A stretch of 64,000 nt of DNA from Proteles cristata cristata (taxonomy: Eukaryota; Chordata; Mammalia; Carnivora; Hyaenidae): NCBI GenBank assembly GCA_017311185.1, contig JAESUZ010002551.1:1860001-1924000 (forward strand), in the 5' to 3' direction. Below are positions 1 to 11,968 of this stretch, one piece after another. A program made the position numbers and the translations under genes. The notes under the pieces were generated by a model. It did no database searches. It saw only the letters and a list, made by a program, of their open reading frames with translations, and was not told the origin of the DNA. Position 1 is the stretch's first letter; each line of letters starts with the position of its first letter.

Positions 1-204
1 ATAACTGATTATTTAACATACATTTCATTGTATTATAGGGTTTATAATATGTTTCTAAAGATAATACATGACCATAGCACACAGCTGAGGGTCTAACTCT
101 AACCACACTGCTGTCAAGTTTTACATATTATGCAAAAGTACAATAATAACTAATTATACTATCAGAATGCATATTGTAATATGTAGCTTTTACAATCAAG
201 ATTA

Positions 205-599
205 GCAAAGATATCTGAAGATATAAAAAACATTAACCATAACAGAAAAAAAATGATAAATTGTAATTTTTCAAATTTTAAACTTTGGTTTATCAACAAC
301 ACCATTAAGAAAATGAAACGGCAAATGCCACAAACTGGGAGAAAATATTACACATATGTATAAGTATTTGTGTATGCATGTATATATTAAGTATTATATA
401 AATATATACATGACAAGAGCTCATGTCCAGATACACAAAGATCATGTATAGCTCAATAATAAAATGACCCAAAAATAATACAAAATGGGCAAAACATGTT
501 GACATCACACATACACACAAAAAAATTAAACATGTGGACAATGAACATAAGAAAAGTGTTCAAGAGAAATGCAAATTAAAACCACAAGGAGGTATCATT

Positions 600-652
<53 letters not shown>

Positions 653-830
653 TAGCTAACATAAAACACGACTACAAAACAAAGTGTTGGTAAATGTATA
701 GTGTAACTAGAATTCAAATGCACCACTGGAGTCTATAGTTATATAACCATTTTGGGAAACTCTGACAATTCCTTACAAAGTTCAATGCACATCTTCTATA
801 TGACCCAACCAATTAAAAAGAATTAAAGCA
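205..830 (+). mobile_element. Old LINE-1 fragment (ORF2 3' part)
   Basis: The text follows the well-known end of L1 ORF2: 'cattaaccataac', 'accattaagaaaatgaaa', 'ctgggagaaaatatt', 'aatgggcaaaacatg', 'aaatgcaaattaaaaccaca'. It then passes through the region before 'atgacccaac'. It is full of stops and split by a CA microsatellite. Confidence 0.82.
605..650. repeat. (CA)n microsatellite
   Basis: A near-perfect run of about 21 CA units follows a short CT run, inside the old L1 fragment. Length is likely to vary between individuals. Confidence 0.97.
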
Positions 831-2233
831 AGACGGGATGAATGGATAAAAGAAGGGAGGGAGGGAGCGAGGTGATCATAACAATATCAGACTGAAATTC
901 ACATTGAAAAAAATTACACAAGACAGTACATTGAAAAAGCTGTACTCATCATTCAACTTCTTTACTGAATAAACTACATATTCTAAGTAGAAAAAGAAGC
1001 CATGTCAATATCTATTGCCCATTAAAACAAAGATCTGAGGTACCATAACATCCTACTAGTACCTTCCTCTAAAGAGCTCTTTTGTTTAAAAAAATTACAT
1101 TTTAAAAATATATACACATACATGTATGTGCATTCATATAAATGCATATATATTAGATATTAATGATATCTAATGACACAACCCAATATATATAATAAAA
1201 TAATGATTATCAAGAGAGTAAAAATGTCACCTGGTAGATAGAGAAAGAGCAGTGGAAAGCAAGAGGGATTCAGGGAAGGTAGGAAGGAGAGAACACATCT
1301 TTTAGCACAGCTAAATAATTTCCCAGCATCCTTAGCTCATGGCAAAAATGTTCAGTTCCTGAGAAGCCATTCTTGTTGGAAGGTAGCCAGAGGCCTAACA
1401 TTTAATTATTCTATACATGGCCTTATAGAAGGAAATTTTATACAGTGGTGAATACAAGAGAACAGGAAGGATTACAGCCCAGAGATAAACATTTTGTATC
1501 TTTTTGTATCTTTTTAAAACAATTTAACATTCCGCCAGTGCTGTCATTGGCAGAGCTAATAATCCCCTAAAGAAAGAAATTACAGCACAGGTAACACAGT
1601 CGATAATATCGTATTAACTCTGTATGGTGACAGAGGGTAACTACAGTTATCATGGTGGACATTTCATAATATATATAAATGTCAAATTTATATTGAGACA
1701 TGCAAATTTATACTGCATGTCTAAAAGTGCTGTATAATATGCCAACTATACTTCAATTATAAATTTTTTTATGAAGGTAGAAATTAAGCAAAAGAGCTTT
1801 CCACTTTATTTATTTAACCTACTCTCTCTTACAGGGGATTGAGTATCTAAATGAAGATTATCCATTCTTCCTTTCAGAGGAAAAGAAAAATAAATCTAAA
1901 CGAATCATTAAAAATCAGAGAAGGGTTGGTAGAAATTTCACTGACTTGAATGTTACAAATTTATTGTCAGAAAATTAATTTGTTTTTCTAATAGCCTTAC
2001 TGCATTTTTGTATATCTATTATGCCCTCAGAGCAATTATTTTAACCTCATGAAAATTCAGCTACATTATTTGTAGTGACTGTCTAAAAGGAAAAAGAAAA
2101 CATGATCCTTTGCACTTAGCTTATCTATAATCCCAATCAGTACTAAGATTATCTCTAACTTCTTTCTGGAAAAGAGCAACTATACCCTTCTAAAGTACTC
2201 AGTCAAGATCCAAAGACCCCCTTGGATTCTTAC
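831..2233. other. Downstream intron, mostly unassigned, with an L1 3' end at about 1590-1770
   Basis: AT-rich sequence. Near 1600-1770, 'ggtgacagagggtaacta', 'catttcataatatatataa' and 'caactatacttcaatta' match the 3' end of an older L1. The rest, including about 460 bp beside the exon donor, shows nothing I can name. Confidence 0.6.
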
Positions 2234-2429
2234 TTGTTACAGCCATCTGGCCTGCTGTCAGAAGGGCCGACCACGGTGTCCATGAACGTTGCAACATTGG
2301 AAAATCCAGCTGGCAATTCATCCCATTCATCAAACTTGATGCCACTGCCCAAGGAATAGGTACCTTCGCCACACTTACTGCATACCTGGTTTTTCATTTC
2401 TAGATACTCTCCAGAAGCACAGGAGAAAG
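2234..2429 (-). CDS. ELAPOR2: ELAPOR2 internal exon (probably exon 3), cysteine-rich GCC2_GCC3-like segment
   Basis: This 196-bp minus-strand exon carries two bases of a split codon, 64 full codons and a trailing AA (phase 2). After the split threonine it reads FSCASGEYLEMKNQVCSKCG, then a GTYSLGSGIKFDEWDELP block and a tail ending SDSRPDGC. The C-x(10)-C-x(2)-C-G-E-G-T-Y pattern is the GCC2/GCC3 (ephrin-receptor-like) cysteine repeat found several times in ELAPOR ectodomains. GIKFDEWDELPAGF is a family hallmark. The acceptor is 'tctgccttccag|CTTTC' and the donor is 'AACAA|gtaagaa', both canonical. An in-frame ATG lies upstream in the intron (the ORF opens MGSTFF), but the protein does not start there. 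It reads through the acceptor only because the intron happens to be open. The next exon is not within bases 1-2233. No frameshift or stop is seen, so the gene looks intact here. Confidence 0.95.
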
Positions 2430-2529
2430 CTGGAAGGCAGAAGAATGTAGACCCCATTAGTCACCGCACTTCTCCATCAATTTTGTCACCAGGTTTTTAT
2501 AAAGCTCTGATCATGCTACATCCTAATCA

Positions 2530-2742
2530 AAGCTTTTCTTAAGTTTACTTATTTATTTTGAGAGAGAGAGAGAATGAGCAGTGTAGGGGCAGAGAGAGAA
2601 GGAGAGGGAGAATCCCAAGCAGGCTCCACAAAGTCATGTTAGCGCAGAGCCAAATGTGGGGCTGGATTTCACTAGGTTGGGAGATCATGACCTGAGCTGA
2701 AAGCAAGAGTAGATGCTTAACCAACTGAGCCACCCAGGTGCC
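2530..2742 (-). mobile_element. CAN SINE, minus orientation, degenerate
   Basis: Reads as 'ttatttattttgagagagag' through to 'gccacccaggtgcccc', the reverse complement of the carnivore tRNA-Lys SINE. It lies 100 bp upstream of the ELAPOR2 exon at 2234-2429 in transcript terms, close to the acceptor. Confidence 0.93.
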
Positions 2743-3053
2743 CCTAAAACTTTCTAAAGCTGCCCCTATTACTCAGTCCACTTCACAATTTGCCCCCAAC
2801 ATATTTTCCCAGCGTAATCTCTTGGCCCATCCTCTTCCAACCCTAACAAAATTCCTATCATTCCCAAATGTTTTCACCCTTTGTGTCCCTACTGTGGTCA
2901 TCTTTCTCCAGAGAAGCTAACTAATCCATCCGCTCCATTTGGGAAACTCCCATTCCTAACTCAAAAACAACCCTCTTCAAAAGACCTCCTGCCCCAACTA
3001 GGCAGTCGGTCAGTTGTGCCTCCATCTGTGCTTCTCATAGCACCTGCATTAAG

Positions 3054-3093
<40 letters not shown>

Positions 3094-4150
3094 ACATTTA
3101 CTCATAAGATGATATATATGTGTATCAGTTGATGTGAGACTTTGAGCTTCCAGAAAACAAGGATCATTAGTTTCAGATTCCTAAATCTATGTGGCAAATA
3201 CTAAGTCCAAATAAAAGGTTGACCCAGTGAGTGAGAACTAAACATAAAGGGGTAACAGGAAGGGAGTGTTTCTCATGCAAAAGCTAAATCAGTATCTCCA
3301 CTTTTTTGATAGTCACAACGGCGACAGTCATTTCCACAGCCTCCATCTTCCTGCTGACGTCGAGCTCTGTGCTAATTCTGAGAACTAACCAGAGACAGCA
3401 GGCATGGACAATGTGAAAACTACAAAGAATGTAGTTGTGCTGCTGAGTTGTTACAATTCAGCAAATGCAAACCTATGTCCCCCCATGTGTGGCTCTGTGT
3501 TCAAAGTGTTATCAGTGATACTAGTGACTTAGAAGCAAAGAGCCTTCTAAGAATTTAGTGAGGATATTAAAGAAACAAGACCTACAAATAAAACCTCCAA
3601 ATTAACTGATAAAGAAAAATGAATCTCCTAGAAGACAGGGAAGGAGCAAAGCCTCACATTTTGATAGATTCTCCTTTATAACATATTTGGATACTTATCA
3701 AGATAGATCAACAAGTTAGTTTTTAAAAAATAAAGAATTAGAGCTAAAACCCACATTCATTTACTTACTTATCCACTCAAAAAAATATCATGTTTTTCTT
3801 CAGAAGCTTAATTTCTCTGTACAGTGAAATTCCAACTCTCAACATCCCCAAATTAGTACAACATAAGAAAATAAGAAAAGATTAGGCAAAAGATACTGCA
3901 TGCTGGCCACAAGGTCAAAACCATCCTAGAACCAGGTTGTACTATTTCCTATGACCTTAAGTGAGTTACTTCACCTCTCTGCCGGACATTTAGTAAATGG
4001 TCACTATATGCTATTATTATCACTACCAGCACTACCAGCAGAGAAACACAGTAATGGGGAAAAAAATTTTTATTTCACTTTCTATGGTTTAAAAGTTTTC
4101 TAGTAAACTGATAAATACTAATAAGAAACCAAACACCAACATCACCCTAA
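2743..4150. other. Intron, unassigned, with MIR-like trace at about 3895-4045
   Basis: A MIR-type core is readable near 3950-4000 ('gaccttaagtgagttacttcacctctctg'-like). This is the spliced-tRNA SINE motif that appears repeatedly in this window. The remainder is anonymous intron. Confidence 0.5.
3054..3100. repeat. (CA)n microsatellite
   Basis: About 17 CA units followed by an imperfect 'cacatacacacattt' tail. Confidence 0.96.
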
Positions 4151-4151
4151 A

Positions 4152-4560
4152 TCAAGGGTCAGCAAACTACTGCTCACGGGCCAAATCCATCCTGCTGCCT
4201 GTTTTGGTAAGTTTTACTGAAACATAGTCACCAGATGCCTGGATGGCTTAGTCAGTTGAGCATGAGACTTGGACTCAGGTCATGATCTCATGGTTCATGA
4301 GTCTGAGCCCTGCATCGGCTCCACTGTCAGTGCAGAGCCCACTTAGGATCCTCTGTCCCGCCCCCTCTCTCCCTCCCTCTGTCTCTGTCTCTGTCTCTCT
4401 GTCTCTCTCTCAAAAATAAAACATTTAAGAGAAAAACACATACACAGTCACAACCATTCATTTATGTATTGTCTATGGCTACGTTTGTACCACATTGGCA
4501 GAGTTGAATAGTCGCAGCAGACACTATGCCACCTGGTGAGCTGAAAATCCTCTCTCAAAA
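4152..4560 (+). mobile_element. hAT/Charlie-type non-autonomous DNA transposon fossil, split by a SINE
   Basis: The left part has 'gggtcagcaaactactg' and 'cgggccaaatcc'. The right part, after the inserted SINE, has 'tatgtattgtctatggct' and 'ggcagagttgaatagt'. Together these form the two halves of an old mammalian MER-type hAT element. The subfamily is not assigned. Confidence 0.7.
4231..4440 (+). mobile_element. CAN SINE inserted in the DNA transposon
   Basis: Starts near 'gatgcctggatggcttagtc' and ends in a (TCTCTG)n run, 'aaaaataaaac' and an A-rich tail. An imperfect TSD (acatagtcac/acacagtcac) lies on either side, inside the older transposon. Confidence 0.92.
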
Positions 4561-6655
4561 AATAATCTTTGAAGACAGTTTACTTTAGTGTCCCAAACTG
4601 AACTTTTAATTAATGGCAAGTAATATTTTATGAGTTGTTATAAGGGACTCTAGAAGCTAAGAAGAAGATTGTGTTGTGTTATTTCAGAGTGTTCGCCCTG
4701 TTAAAGTCATTAAACATACCCTCAACTCTTTCAGAGGTGTGTCCTCTGTAAGACCAGAAGGAAGGCTGAAAGATGAAACTGACAGTGAGGTTTCTGAGTA
4801 TTTATTACACAGTCAATTCTTTCTATCCATGGAAAATACAGGGTTAGGCTCCTATGAGACTCTGGCCACAAAATCTTCAGCAACAGAGCAATACATAACT
4901 TTGTTTTATGTGTTTCAGTTGAAAAATATCATATTTAATATATATTGTTCATTCATTAACATTGAACTTATGGCCCACAGCACTATAACTCATCCTTGAA
5001 CTAAGCTCGTTTAATCCATGTATTTTCTCTACAAGGCACATCATGGCCTCTTGCACTTAGGAACACTAGCCAGCACTTCAGCTCATTTGGGGGCCATTTT
5101 ACACAGTAAAATCACCCACAGAAGTATAAAAATGCAAAAAGAAGAAAGTGCCATTAAATAGACTGTGAAGAGGACTCTTTTTGATACTATAAGAAATATG
5201 GCAGAATGTCATCTTATTTGACCTCAGCTGAGACCAGGTGACTCAAATTTTTAAAGCTCTATACAGGTTTGTAAATGACTGTGAAAGTATTATTTGTATT
5301 GATGGGGGGGGTCACAAATAAATTTTATGAAGTATGTGAATTTGCAAATATGGAATCCGCAAATAATTGGGAACAATGTTTATAACAGACCTGTGAAGGA
5401 GGAAGATATTATGCCCATTTACCAGATGAAAAAATGAGGCACAATATTCAAATAACCCAATTAGGAAGGTACCCATTAACAAGTGGCAAAACTGATATCC
5501 AAATTTAGGTCTGATTACAAAGCAGCTGCCTCAGGAAAATTCAACTTATAATAATTAATGCACAAAAGGTCAAGCAATTCCAAATGAATCCATTTTTATA
5601 CTTTACATCCTTCTTCATTTCCTGTCTGAAGTTGTTAAACAATATTCATTGTTGTGCATTATACAGCAATAATCACTCCTCATCCTCAGAAATCTTGTTG
5701 AATTTTTAATATATCATTCCTAACACACACATTCATGAAATATTTTCACAAGTTGCTTACTTCTGTAAGTCTCAATGTCCTCGTCTGTAAAAATGAAGAT
5801 AATAATATCTAACTCAATGAACTGCTGTGGGATTCAATAAGCAATTTCATATAAAGCCTTTAGCAGTGTGCCTACCATAAATCACTCAATATATGATAGC
5901 AATGATTATTAACAATACAATTCAGGATTCTGGGACAACAAGAATTCTGCCACTGGATTAATAATTTTTATGTCTTCAGAATACTTAGGTAATCAAAGAT
6001 AGTCAAATGGTTGTAAGGCTTTTAATGATACAGGGAACTAAAAAGTCTAAACCTTTTTTTATTTTCATCATTTTCTATTTCTCAATCTTTTGTCCATTCT
6101 GGAAGTCAGCTCTCGAGAAGAATGACACATTCCTGTTAAATATAATTTACTCTATGATATTATGTCAACACAGCACTGCTGACTTTTAGGCAGTCACCAA
6201 TAATGATCAGTTTTCCCTTTTCTGGCGTGTTCCACCTTAGCCAAACCCGCTTTCTACTCTAACACCGCTTTCTTGGCCTCTGGTTTTTTAGGTGGATTGG
6301 AAAAGTTTTCGTAATCTTAGGCCCTACACTCTTTTCATTCAAATACCTTTAGAGTATAAGAGGACCCTTTCAACAAATACAGGGTGATGGTTATTGTAAG
6401 TAGCTGTTGTAACTGTTGTAAATGTCAGTTGACTACATTTCATTTGAACAATCATTTCTAAATAAATACGATTTTTCAACAATCTCAAAATCCTAGAGCA
6501 TCTGAATTGAACTGAAGTTAGCAGACGCCAAGTTCTGGCCTAAGAACAGAGAAACCTTATTTGCCTAAGGTCCCCCACTACTTAACGGTCTGAGATCTCA
6601 CAATATTTTACCTAAGCACCCAGAGAAAAAGTGATGTTAAAAATCCGTTCTTTTG
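4561..6655. other. Intron with MIR traces at about 5365-5560 and 5755-5900
   Basis: At 5390-5560, 'cccatttaccagatgaaaaa' and 'aagtggcaaaactg' are MIR features. At 5755-5900, 'gtctcaatgtcctcgtctgt' and 'gcagtgtgcctaccat' are too. The longest plus-strand ORF here (4676-4999, 107 codons) is AT-rich and has no recognisable domain. The rest is unassigned. Confidence 0.55.
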
Positions 6656-6656
6656 G

Positions 6657-6785
6657 GTCACCTGGGTGGCTCTCAGTCAGTTAAGCATCCGACTATAGAT
6701 CTTAGCTCAGGTCTTGGTCTCAGGATCTTGAGTTCAAGCCCTACCTTGGGCTCTGTGGCAGGCATGAAGCCTACTTTAAAAAACT
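6657..6785 (+). mobile_element. Short CAN SINE (no CT linker)
   Basis: Begins 'tcacctgggtggctctcagt' and ends 'gaagcctactttaaaaaa' without the CT-rich linker, so it is an older, short tRNA-Lys SINE type. Confidence 0.88.
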
Positions 6786-7409
6786 ATCCACTCTCTTACA
6801 TCTAAACCGAGAGGTCATGTGCTAAACTCAGTGTTCATTTTCTCAGCTTTATGCCTCTTTTCTGACCTCTATTTCTGCTACTGTGAATCTGTCAAGGTAG
6901 AAATATGCAGGTGTAAAGAAACGGGGAAAAAAACACTTATATTCATCTATCACCAAGTAGCAAAATGCTGGGGCGATTTATTTAACCCTCTATGCCTTCA
7001 TTCATTCACGTTCCAGTGAGAGATCACTTCTCTTCCTCCCTTATAAGATTGCTGTGGTTCCATGAGACCCTTTAAACCACTCTGAACGTGAAAAGTGACA
7101 TGTAAATTCAAAGCATCTCTACGATCACGCAACCACCCAGTACAATGTACTAAATAACAGCTACTGAAGTAATCATTTATATGCTGATTATCATCTATGA
7201 TTTACGCCTAAAAATAAAGATGATCTATTTAATCTTTTCGCCACAAGGGCTTTTTAATTTTGCTATTTCATCCTCCAGAGACCTCATGCCTTGAAAGATG
7301 GTAACTATCAATTACATTTATTCATAATTCATTCATATTTCTTTTTAATTCAAGATTATTTTTTACTGAAATTTGTTCTCTAAACAGAAAACAGTAAATA
7401 AGTAGTAAA
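6786..7409. other. Intron, with a MIR-like trace at about 6955-7200
   Basis: 'gggcgatttatttaaccctc' and 'ataagattgctgtggttc' fit a MIR in forward orientation. Nothing else is recognised. Confidence 0.45.
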
Positions 7410-7426
7410 AGAAATTTTTAATTTTT

Positions 7427-7641
7427 TTTTAATATTTTTATTTATTTCTAGGAGAGAGAGAGAGAGACAGCATGAGCAGGGGAGGGTCAGAGAGAGAGGG
7501 AGACACAGACTCTGAAATAGGCCCCAGGCTCCGAGCTGGCAGTCAGCACAGAGCCTGATGCGGGGCTCGAACCCACAAACTGCGAGATCATGACCTAAGC
7601 GAAAGTCGGACGCTTAACCGACTAAGCCACCCAGGCGCCCC
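7427..7641 (-). mobile_element. CAN SINE, minus, with 17-bp target-site duplication
   Basis: The poly-T start and 'gccacccaggcgcccc' end are intact, and the tRNA-like head keeps CpGs. The TSD agaaatttttaattttt is repeated at 7410-7426 and 7642-7658, which marks a fairly young insertion. Confidence 0.96.
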
Positions 7642-7658
7642 AGAAATTTTTAATTTTT

Positions 7659-8245
7659 ATGAGATGTTGACAAATTACTAAGCCTATGCAATGTCATTAC
7701 AGGTAAGTACCTGAGAATCACACTATATTACATGAAGTCATCCAACAAATACTTCCTGAGTACCTAGTATTTGGTTGGCAAAGAGTAGACACCAAGGATA
7801 ATTTGGAAACGGCCCTTATTCTGATGGAGTTTCTATGCTAATCTAGTCTAGACTTATCCTCCTCAAAATAGATTCAAAATTCATTGTAAAATCTATCTTA
7901 TCTGTTAACCTAAGTTAATAGCTAAATAAAAAGTAGTTACATATATTTATGGGAAAATGAATAAATCAATTCCAGAAATAAGACAAGCAAATGTGCTTCT
8001 GTCTTCAGTTGTTTAGTTGTATTTAAATAAGATTGATAAAATAAGTTTTAAAAAGAAGGTGAAAGCTATACTCACTGCTATTACTGAGGCAATAATACCA
8101 GAAGGCTACTCCTGTAGTTATTGTTATCCACTGCCATCGAGGGCAGTACAAACAGGGAAAAGAATGCATAGTTTGTGGGCCCCAAAAATGATAAATTTTA
8201 CCTTCAGCAATCATTCAGCCCATCACTTATCCTGATCAAAGAATT
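7659..8245. other. Intron, unassigned
   Basis: A short MIR/L2-like phrase ('caacaaatacttcctgagtacc') sits near 7745. Otherwise I see nothing recognisable. Confidence 0.4.
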
Positions 8246-8262
8246 AAAACTTCAACTGCCTG

Positions 8263-8524
8263 AGGACAAATACCATATTTTTTCACTCATATGTGGAACA
8301 GGAGAACTTAACAGAGGACCATGGGGAAGGGGAAGGGGAAAAATAGTTAAGTAGAGGGAGGGAGGCAAACCATAAGAGACTCTTAAATAATGGGAACAAG
8401 CCGAGGGTTGATGGGGGGGAGAGGGGAAAAGGGGTGAAGGGCATGAAGGAGGGCACTTGTTGGGATGAGCATTAGGTATTCTATGGAAACCAACTTGACA
8501 ATAAATTATAAAAGAAAAGGGAAA
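8263..8524 (+). mobile_element. 5'-truncated young LINE-1 (3' UTR only) with TSD
   Basis: Contains the carnivore L1 3'-end text: 'tcactcatatgtgga', 'gaggcaaaccataagagact', 'gagggcacttgttgggatga' and 'acttgacaataaatta', then an A-rich tail. The 17-bp TSD aaaacttcaactgcctg is at 8246-8262 and again at 8525-8541. This is a textbook L1 retrotransposition product with severe 5' truncation. Confidence 0.95.
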
Positions 8525-8541
8525 AAAACTTCAACTGCCTG

Positions 8542-9900
8542 CCAGGTTTAAAATTATAATTCTCACAAAAGAAGGGAGAAAATGGCATCTGGGAGAAACT
8601 GAACACAACACTGAGTCCAGCAAATCTCAGCTTTTCTTTTTCCTCCCTCAGGGCTAGTGATGAAGAGAACACTTGAAGACTACCTTTTCACATTTTTGCT
8701 AGTGAAATCCTCAGAAAAGAAAAAAACTACATCTCATTTCACAAAAATGCATAAATACAAGTGCATGAATACAAGTGCATGCATACAAACCAGTTCTGGT
8801 TAATATCTCTAACTCACTCTTCTCTGAAAAGAGGATTTAGTGAAAGCATTGCCCTTGCATCTCTGAAAACCAATTCTCACCTCTAACATCCTTTCCAGTG
8901 GATGGGTCCTCACACGGCCCTGTCAGGTAGGACCATATGACTGTCACTGCACTTCCTCAAGGGGACTGATTAGCCAGAGTATGATGCCCCACCCCCCCCC
9001 AAAAAAAACAAAATAACTCCTTGGCAGGAAAACTGATTTGTATAACATGACAGATAACAATCCCATTAAACTAGTTTCCAACTTTTTATAAGAAAAAGCT
9101 AACTAAGGTAGTTTTCATCTCTAAAAAAAAATAACAGTTTTTATTATGGCTTCCTGACCTCAGTGTTTAATGGGGGAGAAGACCAATTTCAGTCCATCAG
9201 GCACAAGATACATAAGTTTTATAGAAAAAAATACAACAGCGAAGGTCAAGGAAAGGAAAACATTGAAAGTACTTGATGAGGTCACAAAAGGGGGCAAAAC
9301 AATGCATTTGTGAAATCAGTTTTCTCAACTTCCAATTATGTCCTAATATTTTGATTCTTATCATTGTGAAGTTTGCCTCTTCCTTACAAGATGTCAGTCA
9401 CCCTCTACTTCCTAATATGATTCTATAGTTTTGAATTTCTCATTTCCTTATAAAACATGCTTTCCAGAGGACCACCCTCAGCCTAATTCCCACAGAACAC
9501 CATAAGGGATGCAAAGGCTGATTTCTGAGCTGTTCTTTTCATAATCCCATTCACTCAGGCCTTTCACCTGCCTTGTGTGTTGCAGAGTCCATTCAACTAC
9601 AACACCCTTCCCATCTGGAACTTGATGCATCAACATTCCAGACAAAGCCTACTGAGAACAAAGTGTTCCTCTCCTTTTCCATATAGAACTAATTTTCACA
9701 AATCTGATTAGATCTCTGTGTTTCACTTACAGAATGAAACAGTGAAGTCCATCTCTAACTTAGGACACCACAGTTATTTAATTCACAAACATTCCAGGGT
9801 TCTAGAGCTTTCTTAAGAGCCAATAGAGGGCTACAGCTCCTCTTTTCTTGGCATGAATGAAGAAGGACCCTATTCTAAAATAAGAATTTGTATTGCTGAG
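8542..9900. other. Intron, unassigned
   Basis: Unique-looking intron with short homopolymers near 8990-9010. I see no gene, RNA or named repeat. Confidence 0.4.
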
Positions 9901-9901
9901 G

Positions 9902-10007
9902 ATCGCCTGGCTGGTACAGCCAGTGGAGTGTCTAACGCTTGATCCCAGGGTGAAAGGGTGGTGAGTTCAAGCCCCACGTTGAACGTGGACCCTACATAAA
10001 AAAAAAA
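9902..10007 (+). mobile_element. Short CAN SINE, divergent
   Basis: 'gatcgcctggctggtacagc' through 'gagttcaagccccacgttg' and a run of 13 A. It is a diverged tRNA-derived SINE without CT linker. Confidence 0.8.
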
Positions 10008-10229
10008 AAATAATAAGTTCTACACTTGAAGAAAGTACCAATTTTTTCTAACACACATTAAATAATGAAAGTATACTATATGTATTAAACACTGATAATA
10101 TTCTAGGCACAGAGAAAAAATACTAACTAACCAACTTTTTGTTGTATATGAGTATACAACTACAAATAAGCCCTAAATTCTGAATGTTATTCTCTTACCT
10201 TTCAGAGAAACAGATACAATTAAGAATGT

Positions 10230-10417
10230 AGGGGCACCTGGATGGCTCAGTCGACTGGGTGTCCAACTCTTGGTTTCAGCTCAGGTCATGATCTCATGGT
10301 TCATGAGTTTAAGCCCTGCATCAGGCTCTGCGCTGACAGTGCAAAGCCTGCTTGAGATTCTCTCTGTCTCTCTCTGCCCCTCCCCTGCTCTCTCTCTCTC
10401 AAAAATAAATCAACACT
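10230..10417 (+). mobile_element. CAN SINE, host of a second SINE in its tail
   Basis: Full head ('ggggcacctggatggctcag'), CT linker and 'aaaaataaatcaaca' end. Its A-rich tail was the target for the next SINE. Confidence 0.95.
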
Positions 10418-10434
10418 AAAAAAAGAATGAAATC

Positions 10435-10627
10435 AGGGCACCTGGGTGGCTCAGTCGGTTAAGCAGCCGACTTTCGCTCAGATCATGGTCTCACGGTTCA
10501 TGGGTTCGAGCCCCGCATCAGGCTCTGTGCTGACAGCTAGCTCAGAGCCTGGAGCCTGTTTCAGATTCTATGCCTCCCTCTCTCTCTATGACCCTCCCCT
10601 GCTCATGCTGTCTCTCTCAGAAATTAA
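10435..10627 (+). mobile_element. CAN SINE inserted in the tail of the previous SINE
   Basis: Younger, CpG-retaining copy ('gggttcgagccccgcatc'). A TSD of about 17 bp (aaaaaaagaatgaaatc) is at 10418-10434 and just after the tail at about 10628-10644. The order of insertion is therefore clear. Confidence 0.95.
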
Positions 10628-10644
10628 AAAAAAAGAATGAAATC

Positions 10645-11968
10645 TACAGCGAGATCAGTAACCCATTAAAATGACCTACAAAGCAAAGTATCTGAGCCTT
10701 TACATGCTATTTTTTAAACCATTTAGTTATCTGGATATTAACTTGCATTACATTTTATGTAATGTTATGGGAGCACGGATGTCTCAAGAAAGGGGACTAA
10801 CATTTGTTCAGTGCATACTGTAGTATATTCCCAAGAATCAGGACACCATAGGAGTTAAGAACATGAACCCAGGAGCTAGACTGCCTGGGTTCCAATTCCC
10901 TTTCTGCCCTTGACCTACTTGTGTGAGGTAATACAAGTACCTACTTCACAAGGTGCGGTCATAAATGAATTTGAATGAATACATGTAAAACATCTGCAAT
11001 TATGCCTGACATGTAGTAAATAATTGCTGGCTACTATAATTTTACATTAATATTAATATCATTATTATTACCACTAAGTATATTGTTACGCTACCTAGCA
11101 CTGTAGATTATATGTATCAATTCATTTAACTTCCTCCGACACCCATGAATATCCGTCTCCAGGTCAAAGTCCATGGTATAAACACAGGAGCCTGTGAGAT
11201 TGGCCAGAATCTCCATCCCCTCTTATATCTCCAACAGCCAGACGTGAAACTCTCAGAATGCACCCAGGGAAACCCAGTGCTGCTCCCAGTCTGCACCTGT
11301 GTCCAGGTTTCCTACGTCTCAAAGGCCACTTTGCATCCCTGAATTCAGCAACTTCCTTCAGGGTATGCTTCAAGATCCTCAGAGAATTAACATACATGGC
11401 CCACTAAATACTGCATTTATTGACTCAACCCTCAGTAAGGACACAATTTTTAACATGAAGTTGCTGAAGCTTAATTTTCCAAGGTTATTCAGCTGGTAAC
11501 AGATGACTCTGAACTTCAAACTTGTATCTGCTTCACTGTGAGCCCTCTTCCTGTGAGTAGAAGTCATCCATTTTCCTTGGTAAGATCACCTCAGGTATTT
11601 ATATCTATCATTCACTTTGCCCCAATATTACAAGTAATGCCATAAGTAACTTATTTACTCATCTGCTATCTTATTACAATGAAAGGTCATGGAAAACAGC
11701 CATCTTTTAAAAATTATTTTTGGATTCCCACTGTCAAGAATATAGAAAATGATAAATGCTTGTTCACTGAATAAATTAAAGTTCAATAAATAGCTATGAA
11801 CTAAATATTTTGCCCAAGATTTATAAGTTGGTTGCAGATCTGGGATTTAACCAGATGTGTATACCACACCTGACCATCAACCATGGAGGTCTTCAAACAA
11901 ACACCAATGTAGTTAAGGCTGTAAAGTACCTTGCAGAACAAAGAAATTACATGAAACTAATTAAACCT
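10645..11968. other. Intron with a MIR at about 10850-11035
   Basis: The MIR is good: 'gactgcctgggttccaattc', 'gacctacttgtgtgag' and 'atgcctgacatgtagtaaat'. From 11100 to 11600, short ORFs exist on both strands but share no domain or splice evidence. The rest is unassigned. Confidence 0.55.

Noticed and set aside
2230..2457. Start methionine for the ELAPOR2 segment (MGSTFF)
   Set aside because: The ATG lies in the intron upstream of a clear splice acceptor. The real frame enters from the exon at 17879-17999.
10435..10540. Possible tRNA genes in the heads of the CAN SINEs
   Set aside because: The heads descend from tRNA-Lys and keep A/B-box-like words, but they continue into the SINE linker and poly-A and do not form a tRNA gene with proper 3' end.
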